From contig CM065805.1 in NCBI GenBank assembly GCA_033398695.1, forward strand, positions 166,695,787-166,759,786: a stretch of 64,000 nt of DNA, written 5' to 3'. Both the position numbers and the translations under genes were made by a program. Numbering within the stretch: position 1 is the stretch's first letter; every line of letters begins with the position of its first letter. This DNA is from Orobanche coerulescens (taxonomy: Eukaryota > Streptophyta > Magnoliopsida > Lamiales > Orobanchaceae). Under the pieces are notes generated by a model. The model did not search any database and was not told the DNA's origin. It saw nothing but the letters and a program-made list of their open reading frames with translations. Below, piece after piece: positions 45,827-55,459 of this stretch.

Positions 45827-46627
45827 ATGTCTCACTTTGAGACTAACATGGACCATTTTATCCACTCTATAATGTTGAGTGTTTTTGATGGTACTTTTGG
45901 AGAAGAGGAGGAAGAGAAAGAAGAAAAGGAGATTAGAATAGAAGAAGTTGATGAAGAGAATGAAATTATCAATTTGGTAGAGGAGGATGAAGAAGCAAAA
46001 GAAGAACAAGAAGAAATCATACCAGTTGAAAAGGAGACAGAGGAAATTGAAAAAACAGAAGAAGTGGAAGATGAGGAAGATGAAGAAGAAGGAGAAGAGG
46101 TGGAGCAAGAAAAAGAAGAAGAAAATAAGGATGATGATGATGATGAAGGAGAGAAGGACAAGGATGATGCTAAGGATGATGATGATGATGATAATGATGA
46201 TCATGATGATGGAGGTGAAGGAGGAGCTGGTATGGCGGCTGGAGAAGAGAGAGAAAAAGATGAGGAGAAAGAAAAAGAGAAATCTGATGAAGAAGAAGGG
46301 AAAGAGGAAGAAAGAGAAAAGGAGCCAGAGAAGGAGCCAGAGCCTGCCAACGAAGCTGCAGATAGGATTGTTGTGCCTCCCCGGTACACCACCAGATGCA
46401 GAGCCGGCGTAAGACTCAAGGTCGCACCCCAGAGAAGACTCTATCTCGACCTCCTCGCTGCAGACAGAGCCTGCAATGAGTGGCTCCCTTGTCAAGGTTC
46501 AGAGAACACTCCCATCGCCTCGCTTATCTCCCAACATGACCGAGCCGATCAAGCATTGTCGAGACACCCTTGGGGAGTCATTCAACACAGTCACTCCCGA
46601 CCTTCAACAGATAAATGCCAAGATTGA
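45827..46627 (+). CDS. Open acidic segment of the Copia C 3' ORF, 266 codons
   Basis: Residues ~26-180 are almost only E, D and K, with runs such as DDDDDD and EEEEEKEEK. The tract is followed by PEPANEAADRIVVPPRYTTRC. No catalytic motif or membrane segment. Upstream sequence in the same region likely belongs to the same ancestral ORF, so the start is arbitrary. Low-complexity acidic proteins can be charge-mimic or disordered linkers; no function is assigned. Confidence 0.5.
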   Translation: MSHFETNMDHFIHSIMLSVFDGTFGEEEEEKEEKEIRIEEVDEENEIINLVEEDEEAKEEQEEIIPVEKETEEIEKTEEVEDEEDEEEGEEVEQEKEEENKDDDDDEGEKDKDDAKDDDDDDNDDHDDGGEGGAGMAAGEEREKDEEKEKEKSDEEEGKEEEREKEPEKEPEPANEAADRIVVPPRYTTRCRAGVRLKVAPQRRLYLDLLAADRACNEWLPCQGSENTPIASLISQHDRADQALSRHPWGVIQHSHSRPSTDKCQD

Positions 46628-47384
46628 TACCTTGCCGCAAAGACAGATCCTCACCTCCTCCTCCTACAAATAGCGTAATGCCTTTTGGCATGTCCGATCG
46701 ATGAGCCGTATGGAGCACCGCTAACAACCCTCATTGATGTGGCAAAAAGGGGGAAGAGAGGATGCGGGGAAGGGAGAGAATTCAAGTAAGAAAATCGGGA
46801 TGTTCCCACCTTGAAGGACCATCTAGCCCAAGAGGAAGGAACCCGTAGAAGAAGAAGACAAGGCCGACTCACCAAGGGAAGCGCAGATGACCAGAGGCGG
46901 CTTCAACCTACTCTTGAGTGGGAAGGTCTGGAGCTATGGTATGTGGAAGATTTCGCCCACTTGAAGCTATTGAATTTTGGGGAGCCGCTAGGAAGAAGTT
47001 TATCGAGACTTTTATGTCTGGGAACTTCTTCAGATGACAAACTCTCCTCAGAGATTTTCATCAATCGGATGGAAGCAGCTCATCCCAAGCTTTGGGCTAT
47101 CCTAAAGAAGCACGCAAAAGAACAAAAAGCTTTTCCCATGATCCCTAAATTCAGAGTTAAGAAGCACCACCGCATGGATGGTGAACTTGATGAACTAAAA
47201 CCTGTGAGGAAATCAAGCGAGTCTGCCTTGAAAACAAATTCAGATCGCAGGAGGAGCAGGACTTCGCAACTCTAGTGGTGAAAAGGAAGTATGGCCTTGC
47301 TCCAGTCAAGGCAAGACCCATTGGAGCCAAACCATTCAGACCTGCCAAGCAGCCTGTCCGCAGAGGCAGAGGAAGAGGCAGATG
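46628..47384 (+). pseudogene. C-terminal part of the Copia C 3' ORF
   Basis: An open 154-codon frame at 46811-47275 includes WEGLELWYVEDFAHLKLLNF, INRMEAAHPKLWAILKKHA and PKFRVKKHHRMDGELDEL. After one frame shift the reading continues as RKYGLAPVKARPIGAKPF and ends in PVRRGRGRGR before a stop at about 47384. The basic RG-rich tail contrasts with the acidic middle, which suggests one protein with separated charges and perhaps nucleic-acid binding. Inference only. Confidence 0.5.
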
Positions 47385-47599
47385 ACCTTTTATATATATT
47401 TTTTTCCTTCTTACTTGTAATTTTATTTTTCTGTACTTAAACATTCTTGTATAATTTCTATGATAAGTCAGAAAACTTTTATGAACAGTCTGTTGAATGA
47501 CAATTTTCCAGCTTGTCTCAATATTAGATCGATTTCGCTTTGTCTTGCACTTAAGTGCAGACTTGGCCATTTGATTGCTTACTTAGTTTTGCCATCATC

Positions 47600-47614
47600 A
47601 AAATAGGGGGAATT
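47600..47614 (+). other. Polypurine tract of Copia C
   Basis: AAAATAGGGGGAATT lies directly before TGTTAGGAATAC. Confidence 0.85.
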
Positions 47615-49016
47615 TGTTAGGAATACTTGTTAGATTTTGATGATGTCATTAATTTAAAATCAAATGTTTATTTATTATAAATGTAAGGAAGAACCAAATG
47701 AGTATCTTCCATAGGCCAAAATGTGTTAAGTATAAAATTGGCAAAATGTAAAGAAGAACCAAATGAGTATCTTCGTAGGCCAAAGTTAGTTAGGTGAAAA
47801 TCGGCTAAGTACTAAAGTACATCTAGTCTATCAAGAGAAGTACAAATGACTCCAATCGAGTAGCCCCGGTCAACTAAAATTTATCGAGAAGTTTGACCAG
47901 ATCAACTGAGGAACCTCGTGGAAGTCACCCGACTGCACAAGTCTCAAACAAGATACCGAGACGCCTTACTCGCAGAGAAGTAAGTCGCACTTCGCCTACT
48001 CAACTACACCTAGTACTCCAAGTCCACGTCTATGCTTTGAAAAGTCAAATATTACGGAAAGCTCACATGCAACGTGAAGAGACAAATTGGAGTGATTCCC
48101 GCAAGAGATATGATTTATTTAAATCATCCTGACCCACCGTGAAAGACTTTAATCCTTTTATATTCAAAAGATTCGGCGCTCACATGCAGAAGTCATCACA
48201 ACTTCAAGATGAAATTAAATAATGGGAATCCAAATTTTGCAACGCTCGTAAAAGATTAAACAATGAAGTCTCTCTCCAACGGACGGATTTGTTCAGATTT
48301 GCAACGGCTACAAGGAAGAAGCTCAGAGATCGTGATCTATATATATCCAGAGATTTGAAACTGAGCAATCAACCGGTGCGAACTTATACTCTAAGCGATA
48401 AAAGCAAACAAAGCAATCCTAAGCAAACAAATAGCATCGAGAAAAAGAGCAGATCCAAAAGTTCATATTCAAGGAAGCTCTTTAGTTGGAGAAGACAAAC
48501 ACTCTTGTCTTTAAATCTTGAGTAAGGGGTACTTCACTGGTTGAAGTAGCAGATCAGAAGGCATCCGAGGATCGAGGATCAAGAGGTGCAAGGCAACAAG
48601 TTTGTGTACAACGGCACGGAATTCCACCGGTTGGAAGTCATGTAGTTTGTAGTGAATCACTGTAATATTTATCACTGGTTGAGAATTATAGTGAATTCAT
48701 CTCCAACTGGTTTGGAGAAAAGTGGATTAGTAGAGGATTACCCCACCTCTGAGACCACTATAAATTGCCTGTGTTATTTACTGTTTTACTGCATCATACT
48801 CTAACTGCTGCATCCATTGTTAAGTGTTTCATTAAGTTAATATATATATTCGTCATCAGCTGACTTCCGCACATATCCAAGAACAAACGACTCCTAGTCA
48901 TTTGTTTGATCATCAGCTGAAGAAACTCACTCTTCGAGAAAAAGAGTTCAAGAGTTTCAACAAGTCTATTCACCCCCCCCCCTCTAGACTTGTTTCTGGA
49001 CGACTTGTGACCTACA
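47615..49016 (+). repeat. 3' LTR of Copia C
   Basis: 1402 bp, bounded outside by CACCC. It has a run of ten C near 48971-48980 that is six long in the 5' LTR. Confidence 0.9.
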
Positions 49017-49262
49017 CACCCAGTGTCACGTGGCAGTTTCTTCATTAAAGCCCAAATCACCTTGGCTTGGTCCGTTTGATGGCCCAAATTATTCCTTAAG
49101 CTTAAAAACTCCATCAAAAACCTAAATTAAACAACAAATTGCCAAGTGAAGTAAATTGCATCCAAAATATAAATAGATAGAAAATAACCAAGTGTGCCAA
49201 CATAAAATTCATTAAAACCTTATAATTACCAATAATTTTAGCACACTATTTTAGTCCTATCA

Positions 49263-49280
49263 AATCTCCCCAAACTTAAA
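49263..49280 (-). other. Polypurine tract of A2
   Basis: The minus strand reads TTTAAGTTTGGGGAGATT directly before the LTR start TGATAGGACT. Confidence 0.8.
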
Positions 49281-50730
49281 CCAATGCTTGTCCTCAAGCA
49301 TAATTTGAGTGAAAGAAATTCAAGAATCGTGTATTGAAAAATCCAAGATGATAGCCATATTCAAGGGAGAACAAATAATCATGAACAAGTATGAAGAAAA
49401 TTAAAGTACCTCAACCAATCTCAACATCTTCATTGAAATCAAGTGAGAGAAAATTCAATGGCCTCACAAGGGGTCACTCTCGCTCAAGTAGATGTAGGGA
49501 TTATTAAGCAATCACTCACATCAAAACATGGTGTCTCATTACCATATACTCGCACAAAAATCAAGTCTCCACTACTTAGATGAACTCATGCATATAATAA
49601 AAGGGCTTTTATGGTTGTAACAGGGCTTTAGGTATGGGTAGGATAAAAAGGATATATAAAGGATTCGTTGGCCGAGACTAATCATGAAATTAAGTGCATA
49701 ACAAATCCTACAAACAATGAATCACCATCCTTTCCTTGAGCACCCTTTTAGGCACATGTAATCGCATAGCCACGAAAGATCAACAGAGGTCAGTGGCTTT
49801 AACAACATTCGAGGGGGGTATTTTTACGGCCGCCCCCTATTTTTTATTATTTTTTTTATTTTATTTTCGGCCTTTATTATTTTAATTTTAGCTCCCTTTT
49901 CTTTTCACTTCACCACCCACTTTTTGATAATTCCTCGTCCTTCCCTCGACTTGTTATACACCTAATTCACAATCAAATCTTGACCAAGGGTTCAAACGGA
50001 TAAATTTTCACCAAAAATTAGATAATGGCTAATAAAATGTGTTGGATCAAAGAATAAGGCTTAGGTCCAAATGGGCTTCTAATGGTGATCATGTCGAGGT
50101 GGGAAAAATATAAGCCAAGTGGTTTATTCCTAATTTCCTTTATCACTTTACTGCATGAGAGCACTAACATAGTCTTGTCATGTATAATTGATTAAGTTCT
50201 AGCATGAACGCAACACGTTTGACCCCACAAGAGGAAATATTGAGCATGTATATGTATAATTATTTATATATGTATATATATATATATATATATATTTTGC
50301 TCTACGGCTCAAAACTCACGAATAAAAAGGGCTTGTGCCATGAATCCCTCACACTTTTATCCAAATTCAAAATCAAGATAGTGAACTACCCTAATTAAAA
50401 TCATACTAGTCAATCATATCCATTTTCTATGTCAGGCCACACTTAAATCCCCAATCTACGAACTTGATTCAATCACACAAATTTAGCTAAGGACAATCAT
50501 AATTTTCAACTTCAATTAATCATTCCAAATCCAATTTCCCCAAACTTAAAATAAAGTACACGACTCTAAAGAAAGGAAGGAAGAGAAAAAGAAAAATAAA
50601 AGATAGTAAAAAGTCTAGAGTAGGAATCACCGGGCTAATGAGGGAGAAGGGCTTCCAGTTGCTCAGTCAACCGATCCACTATTGGCTTTAAGTGCACGAT
50701 GCCCCTCCTCAAGCTGCTCGATCCGGCGCC
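49281..50730 (-). other. Long non-coding 3' region of A2
   Basis: A/T-rich, with T-rich runs near 49840-49900 and a (TA)n stretch at about 50270-50295. I see no RT, integrase or other recognisable protein. Confidence 0.6.
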
Positions 50731-50865
50731 TCAGCTCGGCCTCCATAGCCGAATCTCCTGCTCGGCTTGTGCTTGCACCGTATGCCTGCGCTCTTGTGTG
50801 AAGCCGTGCTGCTGCTCGGCCTCGGCCTCATTTTCTTGCTCGACCGTAGGTTGCGGGTCGTCCAT
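50731..50865 (-). pseudogene. Coiled-coil-like remnant, possibly of ORF2
   Basis: ATG at 50865 opens 44 codons rich in E, Q and A (VEQENEAEAEQQHGFTQERR, then QAQAEQEI). A neighbouring frame continues as MEAELRRRIEQLEEGHRALK. This is the position where Athila ORF2 would end, so it may be its C-terminal coiled coil. A TTCTCTTCTGCAG acceptor-like sequence lies ~40 bp upstream. Confidence 0.35.
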
Positions 50866-51317
50866 TCGTTCGCGATCGGTCGGCGATGTGTGGTGTTTGG
50901 GCTGCAGAAGAGAAGTGAATGGAGGTTAGATTTCTGATACCGAGCGGGGGCGAGGGTAGAGAAAGGAGGGAGAAAGGGACGTGATTTAAGGATAAAGGAA
51001 ATAACTAATAATAAAGGTAACAACTAAGTAGTGGAAAAATAATAAAGGAAATAAAATTTTAAAGGAAATAATCAATTAAGAAAATTAAAAGAGGGGCAGA
51101 ATAATATTCTACTTTATAAGAAAAGATTACTGAAAAAAAAACTGACTCCTAGCAAGCAAATAAAAAAACAAAGAAGAGAAAAAAATGCGAAAATTAAAAA
51201 AATTGGGTTGCCTCCCAACAAGCGCCTTTTTTTTTACGTCGCTGGCTCGACGAAAATCTTTTCCTTTTAGTGAACACACCAAGGAGGTTTTGGTATGGGT
51301 CTCAATAAATGTACGAC

Positions 51318-52143
51318 TTATGACTCGTTTTCTTGAACCACACCAAACTTTCTCGGAGTGTTTATTGAAAACTTTACTCCCTTGAGATGCTTATCGAAGG
51401 CTAACTCTGCTTCACTTTTTCCATATAATTCCTCATATATTGGCTGTAATTCTCTTTGAAGCTCCACAAAATCATTTTCTTTATTAGCCTCCAAGTTTTT
51501 AGTAAGCACCACTTCGAGTCTACCCCTGCAATGCAACTCAAACACTTCCTCGACAAGAGGGTCAATCACGCTTAATGCAAAAAGAGAGCAATCTTCCTCA
51601 GGAAATTTCATAGCATCATAAATATTAAACCGTACGATTTGGTCATCAAATTTCATCGTGTGAGATCCCTCACGAACATCTATTTTGGTATTGGTGGTAT
51701 TTAGAAATGGCCTTCCTAACAAAATAGGTGTTGAATTTGATGACTCGTTTTGCATATCAAGAACGTAGAAGTCGGATGGAAATACGAGCTTATTGAATTG
51801 GACAAGAACGTCCTCAATTACCCCTTCGGGATACACAAGGCTACGATCCGCCAATTGTATAATTATCATTTTTTCCCGAAGAGGTCCTAGATTTAAGGAG
51901 GTTTATATAGAGCGTGGCATAACATTTATTGATGCTCTCAATTCTAGCATAGCTCGTTCAAAACCCATATTTCCAATTCGACATGGTATAGCAAACATAC
52001 CTGGATCTTTCCTTTTTGGTGGCAGTTTCTTTTGGAATACAACAGACACATTTTCTCCCATTATCACCTTTCTATTCCCTTTTAATCTCCGCTTGTTGGT
52101 GCATAAGTCCTTAAGGAATTTTGCGTATTTTGGAATTTGTTGA
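51318..52143 (-). pseudogene. A2 aspartic protease, catalytic motif altered
   Basis: FAIPCRIGNMGFERAMLELRASINVMPRSI corresponds to the active-site region, but the DLGA motif reads ELRA, so the catalytic Asp and Gly are gone. Downstream: [40 protein letters not shown] (the LGRPFL motif follows) and a C-terminal part to the stop near 51318. One frame break lies near 51890. The post-pol block CGCTTGTTGGGAGGCAACCC (minus strand, about 51205-51225) follows at once, showing that RT, RNase H and integrase have been removed. Confidence 0.85.
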
Positions 52144-53590
52144 ACTGCGTCGAGTAAGGAAATGTTGATCTCAACCTTTCGAAATACGTCTAGAATTTGC
52201 TTCTCTTTATTCACGACCGCTGCCTTTTTTACCCTAGATGGAAAAGGTAACTCGTTAGCCTCAAAAGGAGTAGTTTTAGACGAATTTACCTTGTTGTCCG
52301 GCTGTTCTGCACTGGGTGTTGATTCTGCACTGGGTATCCCAGTGTCGAATTGTTCAGTGGAGTTTTTCCTCCTCGTTTTCAGCTTCCTCCACCTTTTTAG
52401 GTTCCTTAAGCTTCTTCCCACTCCTTAGAGTTACAACACTCACGTTTCTTGGGTTCGGCTCAGGTTGGGATGGCAATTTTCCACTATTTTGGCTCTCCAA
52501 ACGGCTCACAGTGGTGGCTAGTTGACTCACTTGATTTTCGATAATTTTGATACTCGACTTAGTTTTATGCTGGAATTGTATAGTGTTTGCCACAAGGGTC
52601 TTCATCATCTCCTCCAAAGATGGTGTCGGATTTTCGGCGGGCTGCTTGTAGAATTGTCCCCTATTTTGTGGAGGCGCCTCTTGCTGGTTTTTCCATCGAA
52701 AGTTAGGGTGATCCCTCCATCCTGGGTTGTATGTGTTTGAGTACGGATCGTTCTTCCTCCCATAAGAATTTCCAGTTCCAATTGCATTGACGTGCGCCTC
52801 GATTTCATCAAGCGAAATCTGACAATTCTCCGTTGTATGCTCCATGGTTTTGCAAATGCGACAGGATACGACTGGCGTGCTATTACCTACAGCAAGTTTT
52901 CTAACTAAAGTAGTTAGCTCATTCAATTTTTCCTCAAGGGATGAGTCATACACCTCCTTCACCATCCTGATCGGTGAATCGCGATAACCAAATTGTTGTG
53001 AATTGGCCACCATGTTGGATATAAGGGCTTTTACAGCCATGGGAGTTTTGTCAACTAGGGCTCCTCCGCTTGCTGCATCTATCGTATTTCGCTCCATCGG
53101 ACTAAGTCCTTCGTAAAAAACTGAGAGTTACTCGCTAATTTGATGTTGCGGGCATTGAGATACCAACTGTTTGAATCGTTCCCAATATTCATACAACGTT
53201 TCGCCGGTCATTTGCCTTGCACCGCATATATTTTTCCTTAGGTTGGCTGCTCGAGAGGCCGGAAAATACTTTTGCAAAAATAAGATCTCCATCTCATTCC
53301 ACGTTGTGATAGTGGCCGGCGGTAAATAAAATAACCAATCCTTAGCCGAATCTTTTAATGAGAATGGGAAGGCTCTAAGCTTGATTTGTACTTCGGTGAC
53401 ATCGTTTGGCTTCATGCTTGAACAAACGACATGGAATTTCTTGAGATGTTTATGCGGATCCTCTCCTGATAGACCATGAAATGCAGGTAACAAGTGAATC
53501 AATCCCGAATTTAATTCAAAGGTGTTGTTGTCAATAGCCGGGATCGTGATGCACATTGGTTGTTGAGGTAGCTCCGGGTTGGCTATTCAA
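52144..53590 (-). pseudogene. A2 gag
   Basis: Gag domain: IHLLPAFHGLSGEDPHKHLK, FPFSLKDSAKDWLFYLPPAT, FLQKYFPASRAANLRKNI, TLYEYWERFKQLVSQCPQHQ. A TAA at 53128-53130 (consistent with CAA) is followed in the same frame by DAASGGALVDKTP. A knuckle CRICKTMEHTTENC, the DPYSNTYNPGWRDHPNF motif and a charged linker follow. A 1-nt shift in an A-run near 52370 moves to the frame that leads into protease. The lineage is that of A1 but clearly diverged. Confidence 0.87.
52308..52347. repeat. CACTGGG palindrome inside A2 gag coding sequence
   Basis: CACTGGGTATCCCAGTG at 52328-52344, plus a second half-site GCACTGGG at 52308-52315, occur in the disordered gag-protease linker (reading FDTGIPSAESTPSAE). 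It is the same motif as in this element's LTR and leader. Confidence 0.8.
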
Positions 53591-53837
53591 TGTCTTTTCA
53601 GCGTTAGTTGCCATGATTTCGCTCTCGTTCTCCGATTCACTGGGTGATGTTTCGAAAGAAAATGGTAAGTGCCCAAGTGTTCTCTATTTTCTTTTGTTTT
53701 TCGCCTGAAAACTCGATCTCGTTTGGTGATTTTTGGAAAGTACTTCAAGTTTTTATCCCCACGTGACCTTGTATTCATGCAAAACTAAAACAAAATGGAT
53801 TAATGCACAACTGCCAATTATAATGAATTTCCAGAAC

Positions 53838-53860
53838 CGACACTGGGTCACCCAGTGTCG
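53838..53860. repeat. Perfect 23-bp palindrome in A2 leader
   Basis: Two 11-nt arms (CGACACTGGGT and its complement) flank a single central base, between the gag start and the PBS. The arms match the LTR motif at 55183-55231. Confidence 0.92.
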
Positions 53861-53910
53861 AAATTGCAGAAAGTTTTTAACCCAAAATAAGTAAAATTAA
53901 TTTAACACCG

Positions 53911-53929
53911 TTCCCTGGCAACGGCGCCA
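53911..53929 (-). other. Primer-binding site of A2
   Basis: The minus strand reads TGGCGCCGTTGCCAGGGAA, the Athila/Tat-type PBS with one change relative to A1. Confidence 0.85.
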
Positions 53930-53944
53930 AAATTTTAACCGCGC

Positions 53945-55459
53945 TGTCGTGACGCGTCAAAATTAGTTATTTTTATTTTTCTTTGGCTTACTTCTACTAA
54001 CTAGTAGTATCGGCAAGTAAGGGCCGATCCCACGGAGAACGGTAAATCAATTGTGCTTTTTAAGGATTAAATACTTTTAGCAATTAAAATAAAACGAGGG
54101 GGATATTTTAGTTTCTGATCTTAACTAAAATAATTTGCGTAAAATAAATTAAAATAAACAAAGGAAATAAAAATCAAAAATATCAATTAAAGGATAATCT
54201 AGTTCTTAGTTCCGTTATCCACCGTTTCGAATTAATTCATACTTCAATGCATCGCTTATCTCTTCTCTAATCTCATGAACTCCTATTCCGAAGCCAACAA
54301 CAAGCTCTCTTGACCCCAATTATTTCTTAGGTATATTTAATTAAAACAAGCTCTTTAATTAAACCTATCTATACGGTGGATTCAAAACAAGCTCTTCAAA
54401 TCTCGCTCATTAGATGCTTTAAAAACCAAAATAATGAAATAGGAAAGCTATTAAGTTCATAAGCTCGACTTAAGAGATCTTGATTTCGTGTTACTCAATT
54501 GAGAAAATTCAATTGTTTGCTACTTGTGAAATTAAAATTGCTACAATTACGGATTACAACTCAATTTCTAGCATAAGACATAAAACCCTTAATCTAGTTG
54601 GCCAAACCAAATCAAGAAATTATATGGCATAGTAGTGAATTCAATAACACAAAAGTAATTCAAGAGATTTCGAGTTGAGAATACGCTACGGGATTAAAAC
54701 ATGAATAATTCAAATACAGTTTCAAACTTTACTAAGAACTGAAATAGAAAATTAGCCGGACATATTGGCTATAGAAAACAGCAAATTAATAATAGACATA
54801 AGAAGAAATAAATTCAAACGGTGTAGTCTTCTTCCTCGCGCGTCGGTGGCTGCTCGGTTTTTCTCCTTTTTCCTCTGTTGCCCAGCCGTGAAGATGATGC
54901 TCCTCGTGTTCCAGCGTGAAGATGATGCTGATGATAATGATAATGAATAATAATCTCATCCCCCTCCTTTTATAATAGTCCCTTATCTATTAGTTTTCTT
55001 CTTTAATTGGATCTCCTTCCTTCTTATCATTCTTGAGTTTTAATTCTTTTGGAGTCTTTCTTTCCAAATCTATTTAAATTCCTTTCCCCAGCCCAGGGGC
55101 CGATTTTTATGCCTTGTGGAACTGATTGGAGCGGATTGGAGTCGTTTCTTGGGCCCCAAGTAAGATTATTTTCGGAACAGGGCCGACACTGGGTCACCCA
55201 ACTGGCACTGGACCACCCATTGTCACGCGACAGTTTCTTCATTAAAGTCCAAATCACCTTGGCTTGGTCCGTTTGATGGCCCAAATTATTCCTTAAGCTT
55301 AAAAACTCCATCAAACACCGAAATTAAACAACAAATTGCCAAGTGAAGTAAATTGTATCCAAAATATAAATAGGAAGAAAATAACCAAGTGTGCCAACAT
55401 AAAATTCATTAAAACCTTATAATTACCAATGATTTTAGCACACTATTTTAGTCCTATCA
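53945..55459 (-). repeat. 5' LTR of A2
   Basis: The LTR runs on the minus strand from TGATAGGACTAAAAT at 55459 to CACGACA at 53945, with the inner end about 15 nt from the PBS (placement of that end is by TG/CA only). A TATA box (CTATTATAAAAGG, minus strand) lies at about 54966-54978. CACTGGG motifs lie about 205 bp upstream of it, at 55183-55231. Confidence 0.82.
55183..55231. repeat. CACTGGG/CCAGTG motif group in A2 LTR
   Basis: CGACACTGGGTCACCC, GGCACTGGACCACCC and ATTGTCACG form two degraded palindromes. The 3' LTR version (37127-37162 joined to 49022-49035) keeps CACTGGGCCACCCAGTG and was split by Copia C. Confidence 0.75.

Larger units (their letters stand above)
37163..49016 (+). mobile_element. 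Copia element C with an extra 3' coding region
   Basis: LTRs 37163-38563 and 47615-49016, TSD CACCC, PBS, degraded gag-pol, then about 3 kb of extra sequence with its own open frames before the PPT (AAAATAGGGGGAATT). The extra ORFs after RNase H and the PPT context (GCCATCATCAAAATAGGGGG) resemble Sirevirus/Maximus Copia elements; that lineage call is inference. Coding frames are riddled with short indels. Confidence 0.88.
27513..49262 (-). repeat. 3' LTR of A2, in three pieces
   Basis: The pieces are 27513-27620, 36900-37162 and 49017-49262. Joined they are colinear with 54853-55459 of the 5' LTR. The break points carry the duplications CTCAG (27616-27620/36900-36904) and CACCC (37158-37162/49017-49021). 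The first break is about 15 bp from the TATA box (TTTTATAATAG near 36912), and the second is inside the CACTGGGCCACCCAGTG palindrome. The inner part, about 900 bp, is off-window or replaced. Confidence 0.87.
27513..55459 (-). mobile_element. Pol-less Athila/Tat-type Gypsy element A2, carrying two Copia insertions
   Basis: The 5' LTR is at 53945-55459. PBS, gag and protease follow, then directly a long non-coding 3' region and the PPT (49263-49280). RT, RNase H, integrase and a full ORF2 are missing. The 3' LTR is split into three pieces by Copia B and Copia C. A2 is therefore a non-autonomous gag-protease element. Confidence 0.85.

Noticed and set aside
45710..46495. Long minus-strand frame opposite the acidic ORF, rich in F, S, I and L, as a membrane protein
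   Set aside because: It is the complement of GAA/GAT-rich codons (TTC/ATC); the hydrophobic look is a composition artefact.
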